From Verpa conica (lineage: Eukaryota > Ascomycota > Pezizomycetes > Pezizales > Morchellaceae): 64,000 nucleotides of DNA. A program made the position numbers and the translations under genes. The stretch lies in NCBI GenBank assembly GCA_033030425.1, contig JAUFSD010000008.1:1178001-1242000 (forward strand), read 5' to 3'. The notes beneath the pieces were generated by a model, which saw only the letters and a program-made list of their open reading frames with translations, was not told where the DNA came from and made no database searches. Below, in pieces: positions 13,233-23,900 of this stretch (position 1 is its first letter; every line of letters begins with the position of its first letter).

Positions 13233-15202
13233 TCATGTCCAACACATCTCTCTGCTTGGCGCCACAGTTGGTACGCTTCCAAGTGTAAATGTTGCAGCCG
13301 TAAAAGCATCAGTTTCCACCTGCATGTACTCAATGATAGGGTCATCCCATTTCTTAGCTTTCTGCGCTTCTCTTAGTTGCGGGTTAACTTGGTGACTTTT
13401 TTGTTGCACCTGGTGGATGCCCTGGAAAGTATTTTGATTGCTAAATGCTGAGGTATTCTGTTGTGGAGTTCCAAAGGTAGAAGCTGGGGCGGTAGGTTGC
13501 CCGAAGGCAGATACTAACTGTGATGGCTGACCAAACGCAGAAGTTTGCTGTGACTGCTGAACTGTAGCCTGTTGACCTTGTTGGAAAGAATTGGGGTTTG
13601 AGAAAGAGGAAACAGCAGCTTGCTGAAATACATTTGGCGTGGCTCCAGTATTTGGGCTTTGGACTTGGCCGAATGGTAAGTTGACGGGGTTATTTTGCTG
13701 TGGTTGCCCAAATGGTAATGCAACCTGTGGTTGCCCTTGTGGAAGAACCCCAAACGGGGAGGCTTGAGCAAATGCTGATTGACCGAAGGTAGGTTTAGGT
13801 ACACTTGGTGTCCCGAAAGGAGATGCTTGACTGAATGCCGATGTTTGCTGCTGAGTGGGGGGTTGCCCGAACCCAGGGGTTTGGGCAACAGGGGTTGGTG
13901 CTCCAAAGGGAGATGTAGCCTGTCCTATAGCTGCAGGCTGCCCAAACGCAGGCTGCCCAAATGCCGGTTGCCCAAATGCCGGTTTCGGAAGGGACGGTTG
14001 TCCAAACGCCGGTTGTCCGAAGGTGCTTTGAGGCTGCGATGTTGATGCCACAGTTGAGCCAAATGCTGACTGACCAAAGGCGGGTGTATTTTGGCCGAAT
14101 GCACTTTGCCCAAAAGCCGGGGCTGGTCGGGTAGCGAAAGGTGAAGCAGTGCCAAATACAGATTTTTGCTGTGGCGGTTGGCTAAACGCAGAAGTCGGCT
14201 GCGGTGGCTGAGCAAATACGGATGTTGGTTGTGGTTGGCTAAACGCTGAGGTTGGCTGTGATGCTTGACCAAACGCGGAAGTTGGTTGTAAGGATTGACC
14301 AAATGCGCTAGTTGGCTGCGGTGATTGACCAAAGGTAGATACTGCTTGATCTGTATTTCCAAACGGTGACGATTGAGAGGTCTAAGCCTGGTATTAGCAT
14401 AGTCACCCAAGAAACATGGGGGAGCCTTCATGCGCCATTGACAAATTTGTAGAATAGCGTACCGTGTTACTAAAGTTCGATGATGATTGTGCGTTATTAG
14501 GATTGTAGCGCGAACTGGCTCTATTCTCATATGCATTCTTCATAAAGTTTACTGCACCAGGAAGATCATTCAATATATTCTTAATTTGAGCGTCGGCCTC
14601 AGAGGTTAATCGTTGCCACTCGGCTTCCTACAGCAAGAGGTCAGCATAGGTAGGCATCAGTTGGTGTACATGCTACATACGTAGGCACCAGGATTTCCCT
14701 CTGCTCTGCATTTATATGCTAATACTCGTGCCTCTTCAGGCGAGATATCTTTCCCATCGATAAGCTGTGAAGGCGGGTCTTTGCCGGGAGCATAGCTGGA
14801 AAGAAACCATGTGGGTCGCTCTGTTAGGTCCGTCTTAATGGACTCTTGGGTCGGTAGATTAAAGCTAAGCCGTAATGAATTAGTACAACTTCGGGCTCAA
14901 AGGGGGAAAGCGAGTGAGTGTTAAAGAAAGGTGGGATGAAGGCCGAATAGTGGGCGTGACCGAAGGGAAGGGAGGAGGAGCTACCCTTCACCAAGCTTTA
15001 GCTGGCCTCCAACATTGCCAGCGCCAAAACCTGTGAATAGCTTTAGTTTTGTTCACCTAATAATATGAACATACACCAAACAAATGAAAGGCGGGATTCT
15101 ACAGATAATCGTACCTGTATTGTCCCTAGGGTGAAGATAACGGCAGGCCTGGCCAAAGCGGCAGGTGCCACTCTGGTAATTTCTACAGACTTGTTGGGTC
15201 AT
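13233..15202 (-). CDS. CCCH-zinc-finger FG nucleoporin, AMO1/NUP42-like
   Basis: The start is the ATG at 15200-15202, reading MTQQVCRNYQ. It leads directly into one CCCH zinc finger with spacing C-x7-C-x5-C-x3-H. Short downstream exons encode a segment starting TERPTWFLSSYAPGKDPPS and then a helical region (AEWQRLTSEADAQIKNIL) typical of Amo1/Nup42 proteins. The last large exons (about 14390 down to 13233) are built of dozens of FG repeats in SAFGQ/PAFGQ contexts. Nup42 sits on the cytoplasmic face of the nuclear pore, where it stimulates the mRNA-export helicase Dbp5 through Gle1; that is family knowledge. Several introns interrupt the gene (for example 14382-14460 and 14630-14680), and the exon edges around 14870-15110 are uncertain. 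It is divergent from the ELYS-like gene at 15871. Confidence 0.82.
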
Positions 15203-15870
15203 TTCGTGACTTTATATTCGGTGGGGTATGATAGTAGTGGTAGGTGTAGGTAGTAAGGGTTGATTTGATGAGTAAGATAACGGGTTTCAGAGGTATCTAT
15301 TATAGTCTTTGACTACTTGGCTAGATGTTAATAGTGGTAAGTGGTGTAGCAAGAGAGTCTGGCGTATGTGGGTATGTGCGTGTGGGTATGGGGCGGGGGT
15401 GTGGGCATGCGTTGACGGTAGGCGCCTTGACAGATTCCTTAACTACCTTTTGCTACGCCTGTAGGTACGGCAGTAGGTAAATAAGTAATATATCGAGCGT
15501 GGTGACAAGGATATCTGCGAGTGATTTCTGGTGGTTAGATATAAGTTTGAAAGTGGTTGTTGTGGTTGTAGTTGTGGTCAGTGCGCTGAGGGAAAAGCTT
15601 TGGGTGAACAGCGGATTGATAGGAAGACGCGTTCGTGCCGTAGGATAGTTGCTGAGTCATTCGGAAGACCCATGTTCTGGCCCGCATTGGAGCCTCACAT
15701 AGCCTGGTATAGTACCTGGAGAGCGGACGTTCGAGGCTCATCTACCACTCACCCACCAAACTTGTTACCTACACCCGTATGTTGCGCTGTAGTCTTCCAA
15801 CACACAACGAGTAAACGTCCAACAACTTAGGGAAGGTTCTAAAACATAAAGAGACTACAACGCGACTGCC
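15203..15870. promoter_or_regulatory. Shared divergent promoter of two nuclear-pore genes
   Basis: 668 bp separate the starts of the AMO1/NUP42-like gene (minus) and the ELYS-like gene (plus). The region has GT-rich stretches (15330-15420) but no clear TATA box. No supported coding sequence is present. Confidence 0.45.
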
Positions 15871-16966
15871 ATGGACGTTGACCGTAGCTCTTCCGTCCTC
15901 TACCGCTCAATCTTCCCCGACGACAGGAAGTTCCCCTTCTCAAAGGAGTGTATCACCAGAGTCTTGCGGAATCGTGCTCATCTTGATGGCCAGCTGTTCT
16001 TTGACATCCTTCTCTCAACAATAGCCCACGTCGACGACGGTAAGCCCCCTCTCACCTGGATTAGAACGAAATACTCTTACATAGTTTCCCTCATCTCGTC
16101 GATAAGTGCTCATGTCTTACCCCCTAGTCTCTCATATATACCCTCCAAAGAATGTTGCCGGCCTGCGTCTACTCTTCAATACGATCGAGGAAAAAGATGA
16201 GCTCGACCGTCTGAAAAAGTCATCGTTTATCTACTACCTCTTGAAAGACTTTGACTATGCAGACCCCGGAAGTGAATTTGCGAGTAATTATGCCCGGAAG
16301 GTGTTGATCCCGCCGAATTTCTGTAATCTGATGGATGGACTTTATGCTATGGATAACTTTGATTTCGAGGTTTGTTTTGCTCGTTTATCTCATAATTTAT
16401 ATATGAGCTGATATTAGAGATAGAAAGCCATAGAACATCTTACTGAGCCCTCCGTCACGCCTGTCAACCCCCATAAGGTTCTCTCCACACTCATCTCCCA
16501 CGCTGGCCCCATCGGTCCTAGACTTGCAACAGCATTTGTACAAACAGTCCAACCAGTCCTTGACACAGATGCATCAATACGAGACTACTTTAGTGCTTTG
16601 AAATCCATCTCAATTGAGTCTGCGTTCACCTATCAGCGCACCGTCCCCTCACATATTCAGCCTGAGCTATTGAAGAACTTGATTGACTATTGTCTTACAG
16701 TTAAGAAGGAGCTGAACGCTCTAAGGCTCATTAATCTTCCATTTACAACTGATGAACATAAGATCCTGGAGAGTCACATCCAGGATTCAAATATTCCTTC
16801 TGCACAAGATACCCTTATAGTTAGGCAAATACATCAAGGCCAGCTCACTGAGGCACTGCTCGCCGCGAGGGGTGCACACTATCAAAACGAGCCTGAGCTA
16901 GGAGGTGTTAATTGGGCAGGGCTAGCTAGAGGATTGTCGTTGGGAATAGGCCCTAGGGAGGGGTGA
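15871..16966 (+). CDS. ELYS-like nuclear pore assembly protein
   Basis: Three exons (15871-16039, 16128-16369, 16424-16966) join in phase to give 317 residues. The product is an all-helical protein starting MDVDRSSSVLYRSIFPDD, with a middle stretch LLKDFDYADPGSEFASNYARK and the tail LTEALLAARGAHYQNEPELG. This matches the ELYS-like domain of the short fungal ELYS homologues (Ely5 of fission yeast), which associate with the Nup107-160/Y complex. The metazoan AT-hook C-terminus is absent, as usual for fungal members. The start ATG is followed at once by the conserved region. The assignment is by recognition of the overall pattern and is fairly confident. Confidence 0.75.
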
Positions 16967-17272
16967 GTGTGGCAACAGAAAGGAGGGTGTCGAGTATTCA
17001 CTAAAGCTGTAGAATTGATTTCTTTCCATTTGTATAATACAACAGCTACTGAAAATATAGTTGTCTTACTTTTGACTGCGAATGGGGTGCAATTTATCTG
17101 CTACATCGTGTAGCCAGCGAGTGGAGTGTAACCTTGTAAGCCTATTGTACAGCAAACCGAGATTTTTGATAAGAAAATGATGAAGAAAAAAGAAAGATAA
17201 ACGTTTAGCATTCAACAAAGTCCTTGACATCTATAGTTTGTTAGTCCTATCAATCGCCATTTGAGAATTACT

Positions 17273-18425
17273 TCAGTACTTACTGCTTAACCAAGCAATA
17301 TATTCCTTCTGCTCCTTGTAATCAATGTAATCAGGGATAAAAAGTGCCAATGCAGTGTTAATGCCCCTCTCATCGAGATACCTCTCTAAAAGAACCTGTA
17401 GATCTTCATCTAAATTACTGAACGGCGGTCCTGCATACAATCCTCTCTTCTCCCAGTCGGCGCTGGGAGTCTTGGCAGTTGTCAATTGCGCAGACTTATG
17501 GTAAAAGACGTTGTCAATGACGATCATGCCGTCTTGAGCAACGGCTTCGAATTGGAGAGCTCCACCATTAGCCTGTTTCTAGTCAGTATATAGACAGATA
17601 CGTTAAAGCCTTAATAGCACACCTTCTCGATAGTAACGACGACACGCGATGGGAAACTAATCGGTGTCTCATCATCAAACTCCTCCTCTTCGGCGGTATC
17701 ATTCGTAGTGGGAACACGACCCTCAGTCTTTGCAGCCTTGGACTGGACACCACCCGATTGAGCAGTGGCAATATCATCCTCTTCGGCGGTATCATTAAAC
17801 AGACTGCTTTCATCGAGGTCATCAGTGGCAGTGGAATTTAGGTCAGCAATGGAGAATTCGACACGGATTCTGTAGAATGTTAGTATATTTCGTCTATATT
17901 GGGATTGGAAAACCCACATTTCATCGCCAAATTCACGGGTGAGTTCGACTTCCTCTTCGCCAGGCTTGTCGACAATCTATAGCAAGCCTAGAGGTTAAAT
18001 TGTGTTCTGAACCTTCGAATACTTTTCTATACGCAGATGACTGGTTGTACCTTGAACGGACTGTTTTCTAGGAATTCCTTTACACTAAGAGGCATATCAT
18101 CATCGCTCTCTCTAGTCTGTTCCAATTCCAGCTCGGACTGTATTTTAGCAGCCAATTCCTCATCGACTGTGGGAGATATAATTTAGAATTGGTTTGAGGA
18201 GTTTCAACGGTACATGACGTAAAGCTCACCTGTTCCTTCCTTTTCAAACGCCCGGAGGGTCGTTGAAAATTGGACATTCAGGCGAGGAGTGCGGATAAGG
18301 GCAGGTAGTATGCAAGCCCGGAAAGCTTGTGGCCTAGTTGAGATACTGCGGGCGAAGAAGGTCGAAGAGGAAAGGCGTATAGAGGATGCCCGCCCAATAC
18401 GAGAGATGGCTCTGGCGACAAACAT
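17273..18425 (-). CDS. MAM33: Mitochondrial matrix acidic protein MAM33 (p32/C1QBP family)
   Basis: The start ATG is at 18423-18425. The first exon encodes an Arg/Ser-rich, acid-free presequence (starting MFVARAISRIGRASSIR) consistent with mitochondrial import. The mature part begins VDEELAAKIQSELELE and includes EFLENSPFK, VELTREFGDEM and the C-terminal block LDEDLQVLLERYLDERGINT followed by WLSSKY, which are p32/MAM33 hallmarks. A central acidic loop contains two versions of the motif NDTAEE (ending EEDD and EEEEFDDE), as if duplicated. At least four introns interrupt it. Family members form a doughnut-shaped trimer in the matrix and support mitochondrial translation and oxidative phosphorylation. 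The neighbour downstream is convergent ELYS-like. Confidence 0.92.
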
Positions 18426-19120
18426 GTTAAAATTAAAATAGGGTGAAAATGGGAAAAGACTTTTGGGGATGCTTGGTGTAAGCTGGTAGAGATGAAGAAT
18501 AGTGGGGGAGTGAAACTTTGTCTAGATGACGGTGGGGGGGAAACATGCATAATCGCTTATGTAACAAGGGGTGAAAAGAGATGCGGGCTACACGTGCATG
18601 ATGCAAATACAATGAGACATGGGGTACAAGAAAAATAAAAGAGACGCGACGGGGAAAGAAAATGATTCTAGACAAGTACATGTACATGTACCGGTAATTG
18701 TAGTCCCATAGTAGATCACTCTTTCAAAGTAAATAAAAGAGAGTAAAGATTAATTATGGGGAACTACTTGAGTACTGGTTCGTGCCCTAACCCTACATTC
18801 ATAAGTAATACAATAGCGGAAAGAGGGTTGTTTTCAGTACCACATCGGTGGGGATTACCGAGTTGGTTAAAAAGTCCTGTAACACAACCGACTTAATCTA
18901 GCATTCTCCAGAATACCGCGCCAATGCCATACCAAAAAAAACCCGCTTCCCTGTACTGTAGTTATTGTACACATTATAGGAATTCTAAGTAGGTAAAATC
19001 TTGAAATGAGGAGTCCGGAAAAGTCTCTTTTCTGCTTGTAATGACCACCTATTGAGCCAAGATATATAATAGAGCCTTTGCTCCTCCATCAGTATTAAAC
19101 CCTACTGATCATATTTCTAT
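18426..19120. other. Intergenic region upstream of MAM33 and downstream of TMA16
   Basis: Pyrimidine-rich on the minus strand near 18460-18560, consistent with a MAM33 5' leader or promoter. ACATGTACATGTAC-type repeats lie at about 18675-18690. No coding region is supported. Confidence 0.4.
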
Positions 19121-19742
19121 TCATAATGGTCTATCTTCTTTCGATACCCTTGTAAACTTAACCTGTGCCAAAGAGCCCACACCCCCATCCCACCGTTGTA
19201 GCCATTCAATGTTCTCGAAACTCTGTAAATCTGGAACAAGGAAACCAGTCCTGAACTCTTCCATTTCGCGGCTTATCCGTTGCTTTAGAAGATCTTCTTT
19301 TGCCGACGAAGGCCGTCCAGGACGGCGCTCGCCTTGGATTTGGGATAGCTCGCCATCATCGCGATGTACCCACCTAGGGATGTCTTAGCTTTAAATGGCG
19401 GACTATTTTAGAAAATGGCCAATGTACTTCTCTATCAGGCCCCGCATTTCCTGCATACTCAGCGGCGCATTCACATCTTTTGTTGCAACCTTGAAGAATC
19501 CCACACGAATCACTATTTACATGTCAATTATCTGTTTTCTAGCTAGGAAGGCAACAAAGGAAAAGGGGCGACTGACTCTCGACTTCCTTCAATTTGGACC
19601 TAACTGAGCCTGACTTTTTTAGTTTCTCATCTCGGAGGGCTGCTCTGTTGAGTTTCTTCGAATCGCGGCGGCCAACAGAGTCTAGTCTCCCGTTCTTTTT
19701 CGCCTTTATTTTCTTTTGTACTTTATGGAGAGCTATCGGCAT
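19121..19742 (-). CDS. TMA16: Translation machinery-associated protein 16 (TMA16-like)
   Basis: The start ATG is at 19740-19742 and opens with a very basic N-terminus (MPIALHKVQKKIKAKKNGR) followed by LNRAALRDEKLKK, the typical Tma16 head. A first intron probably runs from a GTCAGT donor to an acceptor before 19509. A second, 54-nt intron starts inside the codon before WVHRDDGELSQIQ. The tail ERRPGRPSSAKEDLLKQR and the ending KFTRVSKEDRPL complete the family pattern. The stop TGA is at 19121-19123. Tma16 binds pre-60S ribosomal particles during maturation; this is family knowledge. The introns were deduced from phase and GT-AG rules and should be confirmed. Confidence 0.78.
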
Positions 19743-20870
19743 GCTGGAAGACTGAATGGTGGTGAGTACGCATCTTGGTATTTTTATTTTAAATTGAGTG
19801 AGAGAAATTTCTGCGGTCCGGGTAACCCTCTTTAGTTATTCCAGGTTAGTTCCAACTACATGTAACGAAATAGAATACGACTATGGGCTATGTACATGTG
19901 TATATACATTTACATAAAGACAGCTCTGTACCGGCAAATGATTTTTTCTATGTACAAATATGGTGTGTAGTTAAAAGATATGGCCTAGCTGTACCAGTAT
20001 ATATTTTCTTAATAAATATAGATGTAGATCTATGTTAGTAGGCGTAGAGTCTTGTAAAACTAAAGGCAAAGTTTGCGGGGAAGGTATATAAACTTTGATA
20101 GGTAAGGGGGGTTAAAATAAAGGAAGGTTACCCGTTAATATAACTTGTGGAGAGGGAGGCGAGCGATTGCCTATAACATGAGTATAAATATGGGCTTAAA
20201 CATGGGTCGATAAAAGTTCAATGAGTCGAATACTGAGGTTATGAGCTGGATAGAGTAAATTATGGCTGCCTATGCCGCAACTCCGTGAGTACGCGGGTAC
20301 ACGTGCAACCACAGGTGTCAAAAACGCAGGAACTAGAAAAAGATAGAAGCGGCTGGGGAAAGATTGGCATGGATAAGCAGGTGGCTGGGAACAACGGGTG
20401 ACGAGTTAGTTGATTGGTGGGATGGCCAGCCATTGCTGTAGCAACCAGTGTATTTACACCCTGACCCAGCAGATCCCCACCCCACAGGAGACAGATAGAC
20501 AGCGCTGGCTGGTGATACAGATAGCAGTGCCAGTCCAGCCTCCCCTTTTCACTGGGTCTAACCTACGTTTGTCCCATCTCATTCTGTTCTCTCTCTCAAC
20601 ACTGCACCAACCTCTCCATTCCACTTCTACTCCTTCTCATTTTTCTACTTACGGGGGGGGATTTGCTCAACTCAACTGCATTCCGGGTAACATTCATACG
20701 ATCTTGCTAGTGGGCATAGTCTCTCAGAAGAATCCATCTAGACCCGCTGTCATTCTCACAAAAGTGCGCTATCTGGATAATTGATTGTAGTGGAACTGGA
20801 ACAATCAGTAACTAATCTGACGACGCATCTGTTGAATTTTTACGTCACAGCTGCTTCTTAAAAGGGTACA
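19743..20870. other. Intergenic region upstream of FIG1
   Basis: AT-rich sequence with ACATGTAC-like stretches (19855-19920), then a pyrimidine-rich segment (20560-20640) that probably belongs to the FIG1 promoter or leader. A 124-codon open frame at 20410-20784 has no recognisable content and is not called a gene. Confidence 0.4.
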
Positions 20871-21954
20871 ATGGTGGAAAGAAGAATTAGATTTGTCTTC
20901 GGATTCGAAAGTGCGTTAATAGTCTTCATTCCACAGTTAATTCAGTTCCCATGCCACAATGTTTAAGTTGCTATCATTTTAGAATGGTATTCCACTAACT
21001 TAAGTTTATTTTCAGGACTTGTTCCGTTCCTCGCGTACCACCATGTATTGATGGTTCTTATTCTAGTCGCGATTATATTGCTCTGTAGGCCTACGACTCC
21101 ATTCTATATAAGCGATGAGGGCCCGCATCTGCAATTCACTCAGCTATCTTCTTGGGTATCTTTGCTGACTTATGCTTGACTTATAGCCCTGTTACTGGCA
21201 GGATGTTCATCCTCCAGTCCACTAATACCATCTATATTTTTAATAAATCTATGGTATGACCGGACATCACCCCAATACGACCCTGCACAAGTCGACCCGG
21301 GCGCATCCAGGGCTATCGGAAATATTGTTGGAAATGCACAGCTAGAAGCGAGAGTTGGGTAAGCACCTAAGCTAGATGATCAGTATGGGGTAATATGGAT
21401 TTAATAAATGACTTAATAGGTATTTCGGAATTTGCATTAATCCTGATGGATCGTCTTGGTTGTGTAGTGCCAACGCCTCGTCACTTGCCGCTCAAGTAAA
21501 TGTCGATCAGGATCCTCTAAACTTGATATGGGTTGCTCAGACGTTCAGAGAAAGCATTGTTTTCCCCTATCTTCTTATTATCGCAATCATTTTGGCAGCT
21601 ATCACTCTACTGCTGCTAGCAACATTCCCAGGATACGAAGAAGAATATGAAGGGGGTCCTGAGCGGAGGCGACTTCCGAGTCGCGCTGTTTCGCAGATCG
21701 CGTTGGCCGTTATTTTTGTTGCAGCTATTTTCGTACTGGTATCCGTGCTTTGGCAGCACACTGCCAGTGTGGCTGCGGCAACCATAGCAGAAAACATGGG
21801 AAACGGGTCCGTTTCAACAGGTGTTGGGGTGACCGCTATGGTTCTTGGGTGGTTTGGGTTTGCACTTTTGATTTTAGTGACTATAGGACTATTGGTGATG
21901 TACGCTCAGCCTTTACTATCCCTTTCATGTATGAAGTTAGCTAATACTTTCTAG
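20871..21954 (+). CDS. FIG1: Fig1-family membrane protein (mating calcium influx)
   Basis: The start ATG at 20871 opens a 13-codon exon. Following exons encode a first membrane span (VLMVLILVAIILL), an extracellular loop with LLLAGCSSSSPLIPSIF, and then the Fig1 signature YFGICINPDGSSWLCSA with its paired cysteines. After it come three more hydrophobic spans (near 21570-21620, 21705-21745 and 21840-21905). This is the four-span claudin-like layout of Fig1 (Pfam Fig1). In yeast and filamentous fungi Fig1 supports low-affinity calcium uptake and cell or hyphal fusion during mating. Three introns are inferred; the third ends just before 21422. The C-terminus after MYAQP may be spliced differently from the simple read to TAG 21952-21954. 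Confidence 0.85.
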
Positions 21955-22894
21955 GATTCTATCTATGCATCTCGTCGAGAAACTTACAGATGCTGATCTT
22001 TAGACATGCGCATGTTAACAAGAGCTAGACGAGGAATCTTGAGCTGAACAGAGAGTCGGCCTCGTCACGAACGTATTAGCTATGAGATGATTGTGTCTAT
22101 TGGGAAAGGAACGAAGGAACGAATTTTACGATTTCATCTTAGACCAAGCCTGAACGTGGTTTGATACCCTTTTGATATTCTTAAGATCAGACGGTGTTGG
22201 TTTTACACGACAATTTCTTTTCTTTTCGGCTTTGTGATTTCTTATGTCTGGTGTGGATGAGGGTGAAATAAAGGCTGTGGATTTCTTTTGGTTTTTGAAT
22301 TATTCATGTAACGATATCCGGTTTTTGGGTTGATTCTCGGAACGAGCGCAGAGGGACTTGGAATGGTAAAATAGGTTGATGGAAGGGTTGGTTTTTCTTT
22401 CTGGGTAAGGGTTTGTTATATAATCATGATGGAAGGGAATTGGGGTAGGATTTCTGTGGTTTAGGGACAACGCTAGGTGATGAATCGTACGATTTTACTT
22501 GAAGTAAATACAAGCTGAGAAGCAAGTGCAGCGTGAATAATTAAATTAGTAGACTAATATATAGTGAGCTACCGCCAGCAAAATGTTTGATAGTAAACTA
22601 CCGTATTTTCTCGGCGATACCGAACGAGGCCATGTCGTGGGTGTTGACAATTGGCCCAGGCCGTGATAGGTCAACTGAACCTCAAGTGGGCTTATAGTGA
22701 TGAGGCTCTGAAGCAGAACACCTCCGAGTGTTACTATTCTTTGTTTCCTATTCCGTGTTGCCCTACCTCAGGCTGTATTACCGTGTTGCCTTACCTCAAC
22801 CTGTATTACCACGATGTCAGTACAGCTACAGCATACAAAACCACAGCGGCCAGGATCAAAGAGATATACAGTAGAGAAACAACCTTGTGCCTTC
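21955..22894. other. Intergenic region between FIG1 and the transposon block
   Basis: Nothing coding is supported. The first 500 bp are T-rich and probably include the FIG1 3' UTR. The sequence then runs to the LTR fragment beginning at 22895. A short duplication of a 'gttgccctacctcagcctgtattacc'-like unit, imperfect, lies at about 22756-22812. Confidence 0.35.
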
Positions 22895-23029
22895 TGTTGT
22901 AGGCACCTTATAAGAGGAGTGATTCTGGGAACTTAAGAAGACTACTTGTTTGACTGTGGTAAGTCCAAACCTTGGTTTCTTTGTTTCTTGTCTGCAAAAG
23001 AACTATAAGGAAAAGCGTGTAGATATACT
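22895..23029 (+). repeat. LTR fragment (left part), host site of the hAT insertion
   Basis: Begins TGTTGTAGGCACC and follows the first 135 bp of the gypsy LTR seen complete at 50766-51922, with many substitutions, so it is an older copy. Removing the hAT element joins this fragment to 33116-33138 and restores the LTR order (AGCGTGTAGATATACT then TGCTGGCAGCTATC; compare 50885-50923). After that the LTR stops abruptly against an inverted LTR piece. Confidence 0.75.
23022..23029. repeat. 8-bp target site duplication, left copy (GATATACT)
   Basis: Exact copy of 33116-33123. An 8-bp duplication is diagnostic of hAT-superfamily transposition. Confidence 0.85.
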
Positions 23030-23049
23030 TAGTGTTCGTTATGGGGCGG
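23030..23049 (+). repeat. hAT left terminal inverted repeat
   Basis: TAGTGTTCGTTATGGGGCGG; pairs with the complement of 33096-33115 with two mismatches. The start TAGNG fits the YARNG consensus of hAT termini. Confidence 0.85.
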
Positions 23050-23343
23050 TTTGGGGCGATTCCTGAGATTATGGAACCGCCCCAAGACGGGTTCGGGGTT
23101 AAATATTTGTCTAAAAACCCGCCCCGCGCAGGGCGATTCCCCACACAGGGGTCCGCCATGCGGTTCCCTGCCCTAATTTCTCCGGGGAACCTACTAGGGC
23201 CCTGCATTATATCGACCAAAGAATGAGCATGCCGGTGCACCGATAGGGGCCCATCGACCATGCTACTGGAAATCATGTAGGGACACATAGAAATGATACC
23301 GCTTAGGGGGTAGCTTATGGAGTGGCTTCACGCCCTGTAGACC

Positions 23344-23890
23344 GGCGTATGAATAGACCGGCGTATGAATAGACCAGTGTTTGAATAAAAGAATAGCCTA
23401 ATAAATTTACTATTGCTTGCCTAAAACGTACAGTACACTTCCTAATATACCACTACCCTAATTCCTACCAACTCTGCAAATCTACGTAATAGAGAAGCCC
23501 ATAAAGAATACAGCTGCCAAAAAGGAAAAACCAACACCCAATAAGAATGATTACGCCCAATAAGAATGATTACGCCCAACAAGAATGATTCGCCCAATAG
23601 AATGATATATCTCTAATCAAGTAAGCATGTGGATACGGCAGATGGAGATAAGAGATATGAATACTTACCTGAAATATTGAAACGCCTGCCGCCTAAAGAG
23701 ATATGAAAACCCAAGGAAAAACGAGAATCTAGCAGACCTAAGAACGTAAGATATATCAAAGCCTAAAAGATATATGGAAACCTAAAAGGTATGCCTCCTC
23801 TGCCTAATCCTAACACAACGAGATATCAAGATACAATAACAGTGTGTAACAAGCACCATAAGGCTAGCCGGCGTATGATTCCGGCGTATG
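23344..23890 (-). repeat. CATACGCC octamers, left clusters (inverse orientation)
   Basis: GGCGTATG occurs at 23344-23351, 23360-23367, 23870-23877 and 23883-23890. The second pair lies directly beyond the stop codon of the H3-like gene and is enclosed by the inverted heptamers GGCTAGC/GCTAGCC. This orientation is opposite to the copies in the rest of the element. Confidence 0.85.
23537..23606. repeat. About 19-bp tandem repeat in the hAT left subterminal region
   Basis: Roughly four units of CCCAATAAGAATGATTACG, the last two shortened. Each unit junction contains TACGCC or CGCCC, related to the CATACGCC octamer. Confidence 0.7.
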
Positions 23891-23900
23891 ATTGCTAGCC

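Noticed and set aside
20410..20784. 124-codon frame upstream of FIG1
   Set aside because: No recognisable domain, no matching exons, and it overlaps the probable FIG1 leader.
22651..22902. 83-codon frame left of the hAT element
   Set aside because: Runs into the LTR fragment and shows no family or splice structure.
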